A stretch of 10,736 nucleotides of DNA from Pavlovales sp. CCMP2436 (taxonomy: Eukaryota; Haptophyta; Pavlovophyceae; Pavlovales), in assembly GCA_026770615.1 (NCBI GenBank), contig MU631830.1, forward strand, positions 81,297-92,032, written 5' to 3'. Position numbers and translations under genes: made by a program. Below are positions 1-5,698 of the stretch, one piece after another. The first letter of the stretch is position 1. Every line of letters begins with the position of its first letter. The notes beneath the pieces are model-generated. The model saw only the letters and a list, made by a program, of their open reading frames with translations. It was not told where the DNA came from and ran no database searches.

Positions 1-240
1 GGGAAGCGATGGGGTTTTGAATGTCGAGAACTCGTTTGCGTGTGCAGGGCGCGGGCCGCAGCGCGGGGGCGCGGTGGAAGGACTGGTTGAAGAGGGAGCC
101 GAAGGAGCCGAGACGTCGAGCGCGAGCGGGTTCACTTGATGGCGGGTTTGATATATATATATATATAGCGGCTCAGCATGGTTCAACAGGTGTTGTTCAC
201 TCACTGACTTGGTCGACGTCAGACGTTATTCGGAAGTAGA
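1..240. other. Left-edge region, possible coding fragment, unresolved
   Basis: No gene is recognised here. A plus-strand frame (21-239) and a minus-strand frame that stays open from an ATG at 179 to the window edge both exist. Both are low-complexity, rich in Arg, Ala, Pro and Ser, and could be chance frames in GC-rich DNA. The minus-strand frame lies beyond an (AT)8 tract that could pass for a TATA region, so the 5' end of a gene leaving the window on the left is possible. Nothing in the translation matches a family I know. Confidence 0.2.
151..166. repeat. (AT)8 dinucleotide tract
   Basis: Sixteen bases of uninterrupted alternating A and T inside otherwise GC-rich sequence. It may be a simple microsatellite or a TATA-like element for a minus-strand gene running off the left edge; the sequence alone does not decide. 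Confidence 0.85.
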
Positions 241-335
241 GATGGTGGTGGTAGAGGTGAGGTTGGTGGTGAATTCATAGCAATTGCCACAGGCTCCCCC
301 CCCACCATCGTAAAGTAGTAAACGTATTATGTAAC

Positions 336-569
336 TCGAAAGTAATAGCTTAATAGTAGACTAATCTTGCGCCACAACAGTTATATACTTTCACTTTTTG
401 ATTAAAGATATGATTTGAAAAAGTTTTCTGAGTAGGCCTCTCGTCGCCGTCGGTTCATAACGACGTGATAGGACGTATCTCAAAAGTAATAGCTTAAGAG
501 TAAACTAATCTTGCGCTATAACGCAGTTATTTACTCTCCTTTTCCTAAATTAGATATAATTTGAATAAG
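336..569. repeat. Diverged direct repeat, two ~90 bp copies
   Basis: Copy 1 is about 336-423 and copy 2 about 480-569, offset by 144-146 bases. Both begin with a shared run AAAGTAATAGCTTA, continue through CTAATCTTGCGC, contain a GTTAT core and end near ATTTGAA(A/T)AAG. By eye they agree at roughly three quarters of positions, with small indels. Both are AT-rich compared with the flanks. The 56 bases between them contain the first copy of the CGTCG-GTTCATAA-CGACG palindrome. This looks like a duplicated or nested non-coding repeat; no coding potential is evident. Confidence 0.7.
441..466. repeat. 26 bp dispersed repeat with palindrome, copy 1
   Basis: Matches 726-751 at 24 of 26 positions. 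Bases 448-465 form a palindrome of 5 bp arms (CGTCG/CGACG) around the 8-base loop GTTCATAA. The copy sits between the two halves of the 336-569 duplication. Function unknown. Confidence 0.7.
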
Positions 570-609
570 ATTCGCACACTTTTTGCACGTGAATGTTAGC
601 CATATGAAA

Positions 610-633
610 GTCAGAGTCAGAGTCAGAGTCAAA
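610..633. repeat. (GTCAGA)n hexanucleotide repeat
   Basis: Three perfect GTCAGA units followed by GTC and a decayed unit. It is a short minisatellite in non-coding sequence. Confidence 0.85.
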
Positions 634-725
634 GGGAAAGGCCGTCAAAACATGTAGCTGCTCCAAAAATTGTGAACCAGCCCCAGGTCCGCAGGATCCT
701 CCTTATAAATTCTGCTCGAGACCCC

Positions 726-751
726 TCATCGTCGTCGGTTCATAACGACGT
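726..751. repeat. 26 bp dispersed repeat with palindrome, copy 2
   Basis: Second copy of the 441-466 repeat, with two substitutions, both outside the palindrome at 733-750. Because the palindromic core is unchanged while surrounding sequence differs, it may be a structured or protein-binding site. Two copies are too few to prove conservation. Confidence 0.7.
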
Positions 752-1000
752 CACTCTGGAGAGTGAACCCGCCGTGCCAGCAGGTACTTCCAGCTGCATC
801 CATTCAGCTGCAGGGCCATCACTGACAAAACTTACATCGTTGAGTTGCCGAACGCGCCCAGGTCCACTCCAACTCCTCTTAGCCGCCGCCGTCGTCGTCC
901 TTGTGCCGCTGTCGCCCTCGTCCCGCCAGCCGCTCACGTTCGCCGTACATCCCAGCTGCCAACACCGTCTTCTCCGCTGCCAAGTCTGCCGCCGTCCTGG

Positions 1001-1592
1001 GTCATGGCTGCTTCCGGATCCGTTTTACACATACTTCCGGATCCGTGCCGCGGAGTGGCCTAAAGTGGATACATGGGGGCAGAAACGGATCCGTATGGGC
1101 TATAAGCGGATCCGCGCGTGGCGCACTTGAGCGAAAAGTGGATCCGTCCGGCGCTCCTGAGCATAAAGCGGATCCGCGAGGTGAATATCGGGCTGAAAAG
1201 CTGTAAAAAGTTCGAACCTCGAGTCGCTGCGCATCCCTGCGTCGCCGGAGCGCGCGAGCGACCGCACGCTCAGCCTCAGCATGCCGTTAGCGGTCCAATG
1301 GCGGTAAGCGCCAATGTGGCGGTTGGCACGAGTCGGCGCTCATGTTTTTTGTGCGCGCGTTGGGATCCACTTCTAGCATGCGCGGATCCGCTTCTCGCAC
1401 TCCGCGATAGGTCCGAGCTATAACGGAAAGCTTTTTGCTGCCTATTAGCCCGACATTAACCTCGCGGATCCGCTTTTCGCTTAAGTGCGCGCACTGCGGA
1501 TCCGCTTTTATCCCATTCAATGGATCCGCTTAAGGTCACTCCGCGGCACGGATCCGGAAGTATATGTAAAACGGATCCGGAAGTAGCCATGA
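1001..1592. mobile_element. Fold-back (long inverted-repeat) element rich in GGATCC
   Basis: The left arm starts at 1001 with GTCATGGCTGCTTCCGGATC, and the reverse complement of the right end (1592 inward) reads GTCATGGCTACTTCCGGATC. The arms stay alignable for about 170-195 bases. They share paired GGATCC sites at 15 and 38 bases from each end, then GTGCCGCGGAGTG, GCACTT(G/A)AGCGAAAAG and the string CGCGAGGT(G/T)AAT(A/G)TCGGGCT. The left arm carries one extra ~30 bp GGATCC unit. There are 13 GGATCC sites: 1016, 1039, 1087, 1108, 1140, 1170, 1363, 1384, 1466, 1498, 1522, 1550 and 1573. The ~230 bp centre does not match between arms and has no gene. There is no transposase, so if mobile it would be non-autonomous, like a fold-back element or MITE. 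No clean target-site duplication is visible; GTCTGC(C/G)GC occurs in both flanks but not symmetrically. Both arms read outside-in encode a similar short peptide, a by-product of the inverted repeat. Confidence 0.75.
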
Positions 1593-1948
1593 CCGGTCTG
1601 CGGCGTGTTGCTGTGCATGCCGCAGACAAAGGAGAAGTGCGCATCCTTCGCGGCGCCGTCGAGTGCGTCGTTCTCCTCGTCGACCGCGCTGAAGACACGT
1701 CGCCCTGCAACAGGACGGATCGAAAGATTATCCGAGATCGCGGCGACCTGCGTGGCCGCCCAGCCGAATCCAAAGCCGCGCTTCTTGCTCTGCCGCTGCG
1801 GCTTCTCGCCATCGCCGCCCTTGGAGCTGCGGGGGGTACGCGAGCAGCACTTCCTCGCAGGCGCGACCCGCGGTGCGGTCATGGTCCTGGGCGACGCAGG
1901 CTGCAACGCATCCCAGGCCTTCTGCAAATCCTGGACCCTCAGTTCCAT
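1517..1948 (-). CDS. Hypothetical protein, 3' end supplied by fold-back element
   Basis: A minus-strand frame starts at the ATG at 1948 (MELRVQDLQKAWDAL, a plausible amphipathic helix) and stays open for 143 codons to a stop at 1517. The middle is mixed and not low-complexity: a Lys/Arg/Ser-rich stretch, then KKRGFGFGWAATQVAAISDN and an acidic VDEENDALDG segment. I do not recognise the family. The last ~25 codons lie inside the right arm of the fold-back element, so the original C-terminus has probably been replaced or lost. The frame stays open further upstream, to 2047, overlapping the end of the ankyrin pseudogene in another frame, so the true start is uncertain. It could be a chance frame; GC-rich DNA produces many. 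Confidence 0.35.
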   Translation of the reverse strand: MELRVQDLQKAWDALQPASPRTMTAPRVAPARKCCSRTPRSSKGGDGEKPQRQSKKRGFGFGWAATQVAAISDNLSIRPVAGRRVFSAVDEENDALDGAAKDAHFSFVCGMHSNTPQTGHGYFRIRFTYTSGSVPRSDLKRIH

Positions 1949-2697
1949 GCTGCCCGCCGCGTCTGGACCGGCGCGTCCCAGGGGTAGCCGTTGGCGCGCG
2001 CCCGCTTGAGCACCTACAAATGTACCTTTCCAGCAACGCACCAGCATGTGTCCTCCGCGTACCAGGGGCAGCCGTTAGCGCGCGCCCACTTCAACACTTG
2101 CAAGTGTCCATGATTGGCAGCGCGACTGCACGTCCGAAAGTCCCAGGCGCAGCCGTTTGCGCGCAGCCACTGCAGCACCTCCAAGTGGTCACCCTTTGCA
2201 GCGAGGGAGCACGTAACCTCGTTCAAGACGCAGCCGATTGAGCGCGCCCACTGCAGCATCGGCATGTCCCCGACGACAGCCGCCCAATGACATGATTGGC
2301 TTTCTCTATTCATAGGGTAGCCATCAGCGACTGCTCACTGCGCCATCTACAGGTTGCCACTCTCCACCGCGGTCTTGGTGGTGCACTCGTCCCACCTGCA
2401 CCCATTGGCGTGCAGCCACCGCAGCACCTCCATTTGGCCACGGACAGCTGCATAGGAGCATGCCCCTCTCGTCCAGCACACAGCTTTTGCGCGCGTGCAA
2501 CCACTCGAGCGAGGCGATGTCACCTGCACCCGCAAGCACAACTGTCGCGTGGAACCAAATCAGGCAGCCGTGCAACCACGCCCAGTGCAGAATGGCGGTA
2601 TGCCCGTCTATCGCCGCGAAGTAGGCGGTCTCCCAGTTCCACCCGCACACGTTGGCGCGCACCCACTCTAGCACGTCCGCGGGTCGGTCGTCCAGGT
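1939..2697 (-). pseudogene. Ankyrin-repeat protein, decayed
   Basis: Read on the minus strand, about nine tandem units of 27-28 residues follow the pattern L-E/Q-V-L-x-W-x-R-A-N-G-C-x-W-(D/N), then TCS-AA-x-x-G-H, the divergent ankyrin repeat common in large algal, protist and giant-virus families. Clear units include LEVLQWLRANGCAW and LQVLKWARANGCPW. Such proteins are protein-binding scaffolds; partners cannot be predicted. The gene is broken. One extra base in the run of four G at 2463-2466 shifts the frame between VLDER and ACSYAAVRGQ. TAG stops at 2347-2349 and 2014-2016 each replace the E/Q of the unit, and a TGA at 2335-2337 replaces the W of MAQ(W)AVADG. The frame ends at TGA 1939-1941. 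The 5' limit may be a TAG|ACCTGG 3' splice site at 2697/2698 with the first exon upstream, which I could not find. A sequencing error could explain the frameshift but not all three stops. Confidence 0.8.
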
Positions 2698-3200
2698 CTA
2701 CACCTCCGTCACTCCGCACCCACACCCCCACTCCACTCCCCTCCTCGACCACACACACCCACCCAACCCCCCCCCAAGCTTACCCACTTCCGCCGTATCC
2801 TTTTCTTCTGTTAAACTCCGTTAGCTCATAACCATAGGTCCAGATCTTCACATGTCGCGTAAAACAAAATTTGAATTCTCATCAAATTTTGAAGACCTCC
2901 CTATCGTTCTCTAGGCACATCGCGGCCTCAGCCACGTCGGAAGGGAAGCTGTGTCGGCCCAGGCCTAGACGTAGAATTCCACCCCCCCCCCCAATAAAAA
3001 AATGTGAATTACATTACGTTCCTAGTTAGTTGAAAGCATGAACAGTAAACTAAACCCTGCAAGGAAAGCGAGAAGCTGGCACAAGCGTCGCTGAGGTCGG
3101 CATCGCGGAGGCGTTATGGTTAGTGATCACTTTCATTCTGGATTTCTGCTGCCTGACGGTGCGATGCTAGAACTGGCGGCAGCTGATAGCCTGGCTCAGC
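2698..3200. other. Non-coding stretch between ankyrin and ARM-BTB loci
   Basis: No gene seen. It starts with a C/CA-rich plus strand (2700-2800), contains an 11-base poly-C run at 2982-2992 directly followed by AATAAAAAAA, and a 9 bp perfect inverted repeat at 2866-2890. Base composition drops to near-neutral GC around 2800-3050, as in other non-coding parts of the window. Confidence 0.5.
2866..2890. repeat. Short perfect inverted repeat
   Basis: AAAATTTGA and TCAAATTTT form 9 bp arms around a 7-base loop. It lies in AT-rich intergenic DNA. No role is evident; it could be a remnant of a transcript 3' end. Confidence 0.6.
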
Positions 3201-3203
3201 GTC

Positions 3204-3210
3204 TATAAAT
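3204..3210 (+). promoter_or_regulatory. TATA-like box upstream of ARM-BTB gene
   Basis: TATAAAT in GC-rich surroundings, about 370 bases before the ATG at 3577 and followed by unremarkable sequence without long frames. A weaker TATAAG lies at about 3397. If real, the 5' UTR is several hundred bases or carries an intron. This is positional inference only. Confidence 0.35.
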
Positions 3211-3576
3211 TGTTGCCGGCTGTGCCCGCCCCACTGTCCAGTGAGAGCGCTGGCAAACACGTGTAACGGGTTTGTTCGGCCTTGATGGTCGACCGCCGCC
3301 CCCCGCAGCGCACGCCTCGCTCACCTCTCGTTGATAAGCGATTATTAAGCGCCAGTCTCGCGACTCAGATTCAACCCAAACCGTAGTCCGATCCCATATA
3401 AGAATTTCCCATTTCGGAATCTAAAGTTCGAAGTTCGCGCTGTTCGACCTCTCGCTCCACCTCTCGCTCTCGACCGAGTTTCAGTTTCAAAAATCGATTC
3501 GCGCGCAAACCAGAACTCCCGCCCATTAAAAGCCAAAAGGTGCTGAATCCGTAAACCAGCCCCGATCTCCCGCGCG

Positions 3577-4872
3577 ATGGCGGCCAACGTACAGGCGCTG
3601 GTCGCGCGCTTGCGGGGACCAGACCGCGCAGACCAGGCGAGCGCCGCAGCCGCGCTGGCAGAGCAGGCCAAGGCCAGCATTGCCAACGATGCTGGAAGGT
3701 TCGCGCCCACCCGCACGCTCATCCTGGAGGCGGGCGCGCTGCCGCTGCTCGTGGCGCTGCTGCGCGCTGGCACCGAGCTGGGTAAGGTGAACGCAGCGCA
3801 TGCGATTTACTAGCTTGCCTCCGAAGCACCCACCCGCATGCTCATCGTGGATGCGGGCGCGCTGCCGCCGCTGATTGCGCTCGTCAGCCCGTCGCGCGCC
3901 GGCTCGGGTGTCAACGCCGGCAATAACGCCTGCTACGTCCTGTAGAGCCTCTCAGCGGATCCGCGGCTGCGCGAGCTAGCAGAGGAGCACGGAGCTGCGG
4001 GCGCACTCGTGGCTGCCGCGCACGCTCCAGACTGCGGGTGGGCTCAAGCGGCGCGCGACGCGCTGCGCGCGCTCTGCCCGACGCAGGACGACGCCGAGCG
4101 CGCGCTGGGAGACACACATCTCAAGAGCTGCGCCCTCGTTGCAGAGCGCGATCTAGAGAACTGCGCCCTGCGCGCCGAGCGCGATACGCTCGCTGGGGGC
4201 TACGCCTCGCTCGCGTCGCTCGCCGGCCCGGTGGAGAAGGGGCACGACGTGGTGTTTGAATGCGCAACCGGCGAGAAGATTGGCGGCAGCCGGCTACTGC
4301 TCGCGCATGCGTCGCCCTACTACGAGAGGCTGTCCCGTGGTGGCACGGCTGAGGATGTGGGCGACATTGTCAAGCCCGACCCGGACTTCTCATCGGCAGC
4401 GCACCTCGCGCTGCTCGGTCCGCTGCACGCATTGGGCCACGCACCGCTCCCGGCCTCCCTCGACGTGCGGCTCGAGCTGCTCTGCCTCGCGGCCAAGGTG
4501 CGCAGTGTGCCCGGCGGCGAAGGCGGTGGCGCAGACGCGGCGACGCGCGTGTTCGAGCGGTGCGAGCGCGCGGTGCGCGACTCGCTCTGCGCGGACAACT
4601 GCCTCGCCGTGCTGCTGCAGCTCAAGCCGTGCGCCGCCGATGTGCCGGAGCTCGTCGACGCGGCGCACGCGGTTGTTGTTGAGAATGTGGCAGCGGTGCT
4701 CAAGCAGCCGGAGTGGCTCCAGTTTGCGAGGCAGTACTCAGACTCTGCGGTGACCATCTTGCAGGACATCGCGCTCAAGCAGGCCGGCGTCGTCACCGAG
4801 CTGACCGGCCGCCTCGTGGAGCTGGACCCGCAGGCGGACGGCTCGACGCGCAAACGGCCGCGCGCAGCGTGA
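3577..4872 (+). CDS. ARM-repeat and BTB/BACK domain protein, interrupted by two in-frame TAG codons
   Basis: One continuous frame runs from ATG 3577 (context CGCGATGG) to TGA 4870-4872. The N-terminal part has ARM-repeat features: APTRTLILEAGALPLLVALL, APTRMLIVDAGALPPLIALV, then RLRELAEEHGAAGALVAAAH. A short charged helical repeat follows (CALVAERDLENCALRAERD). A BTB domain begins near 4243 (HDVVFECATGEKIGGSRLLL). A BACK-like helical region contains SLCADNCLAVLLQL, and the C-terminus is basic (STRKRPRAA, a possible nuclear signal). This order resembles plant ARIA-type ARM-BTB proteins, which act as adaptors for CUL3 ubiquitin ligases or transcription factors; that role is inference. Oddities: TAG at 3811-3813 and 3943-3945. 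No in-frame ATG follows the second TAG, so the BTB part cannot stand alone. Either the stops are removed (see 3782-3955), or they are read through, or this is a young pseudogene. The 308 stop-free codons after 3945 favour recent function. Confidence 0.7.
3782..3955 (+). other. Candidate in-frame intron (exitron-like) holding both TAG codons
   Basis: Starts GTAAGG and ends CTCTCAG. Its length is 174 bases, divisible by three, so removal joins G of the Gly codon to CG of GCG and restores Ala in frame, giving a 373-residue product. The segment itself reads as ARM-repeat protein, so it would be an intronised or facultative exon rather than ordinary intron. Against it: the first base of the downstream exon would be C, whereas every intron in the neighbouring gene is followed by G, and the removed piece (58 codons) is not a whole number of ~42-residue ARM repeats. 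Confidence 0.3.
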
Positions 4873-5698
4873 CCCACAGGCGTGCCGCAGCTTGAGTGAA
4901 TATCAGACGCCCCTGCATTGGTCGAATGCGGGTCCGCCCGCCTCTCAGCGGACTGCACGTTGCTGCCCACCCTCTGTGTCTCGAGTGTTTCTCAACGCTT
5001 GGGTCCGGTGGAGACCTTTCAGTCAGGGGACGGACGTACTTCTAAATATTTACACAGTTTGAAATATGCAAGTCGCATTTTCAGTGCGCCAGTCGAGAAT
5101 CGTCGGTCGTCGTGTGGCTAAACGGATCAGCGGTGGGGACGGTATCCGTGTGCTCGGGGTGAATCACTGGATCTGAGTGTTTTTCAACACTTAAATCCAG
5201 TGAGATCCTCCCAGGTCCAGACATTTATCCAGAAACTTGCACAAAGACCATGCTGAAGCCAACAGAGGAACAGTCTTGCCATGGCTTAAAGTGTGTTTTT
5301 TACACCGCATGAGGCGTGCATTCACCGTGCGTGTTTTGTTCTTATTCTCATTTATTGCGTACATCCGCCGTGCGCCTTCGGAAAACATAGAACAGGGACT
5401 GCAGTAGCAGGTCTCTGCACACTGGCCGCCAAGGACTAATAGTGCAACACCGCGGGAGGACTTAAGCCACCCCCACAGATTTATTATTTAATGGAACATG
5501 GCAAATGTATCAAACAACAAACATATTGAATAAAATCAAACATATGCCTTGCAAGTGTAATCAATTATTTTTACTGCAATGCACCGTATTCGAAATCAAC
5601 GAAGCACATGACAGAATTGCAGTAGATTTACTTATTTTCGAACACCATGCGCTCTAGTTACTTTGTAGTTGACGGATAACGCCCGGCCCGCTCTGACG
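4873..5698. other. Convergent intergenic region (two 3' ends)
   Basis: Lies between the plus-strand ARM-BTB stop and the minus-strand CFAP47-like stop, so it should contain both 3' UTRs and cleavage sites. No convincing gene: the frames at 4918-5121 and 5191-5388 are short and unrecognisable. GC content falls sharply around 5455-5640. The notable content is a pair of diverged repeats centred near 4985 and 5177, the second forming a strong hairpin. I see no obvious AATAAA close to either stop. Confidence 0.5.
5165..5202. terminator. Near-perfect hairpin, possible 3'-end structure
   Basis: CACTGGAT pairs with ATCCAGTG and AGTGTT pairs with AACACT around the loop TTTC. The two stems are separated by a three-base junction (CTG opposite TAA) with only one clear mismatch, so the whole is a ~17 bp stem. 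A diverged copy of the same sequence lies 192 bases upstream (from about 4983), where the inner stem is kept through a G-T wobble (AGTGTT/AACGCT). Position between converging genes suggests a role in transcript 3' ends or a small mobile remnant. Typed as terminator only for location. Confidence 0.4.

Larger units (their letters stand above)
570..1000. other. No confident gene; pyrimidine-rich stretch before element
   Basis: The plus strand becomes C/T-rich toward 1000. A TATAAAT string at 704-710 has no convincing gene downstream. Open frames exist on both strands, for example minus 740-937 and plus 672-1130, but they are Ser/Arg/Pro-rich, unrelated to each other and not recognisable. The plus frames also run into the fold-back element. 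The sequence might hold the far side of the minus-strand locus that the element interrupts, but I cannot align it with anything. Confidence 0.35.

Noticed and set aside
4009..4872. BTB part as an independent gene starting at 4009
   Set aside because: 4009-4011 is GTG, not ATG, no ATG occurs later in this frame, and ARM-repeat sequence continues upstream in the same frame.
3577..4872. Genome-wide reassignment of TAG as a settled conclusion
   Set aside because: The CFAP47-like exons have no in-frame TAG in 884 codons and the ankyrin locus has other lesions, so local decay or splicing remains the simpler explanation.
4250..4970. Minus-strand 216-codon frame (4320-4970) and plus-strand 165-codon frame (4256-4753)
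   Set aside because: Both overlap the BTB/BACK coding region in other frames, are Ser/Arg-rich and have no recognisable motifs.
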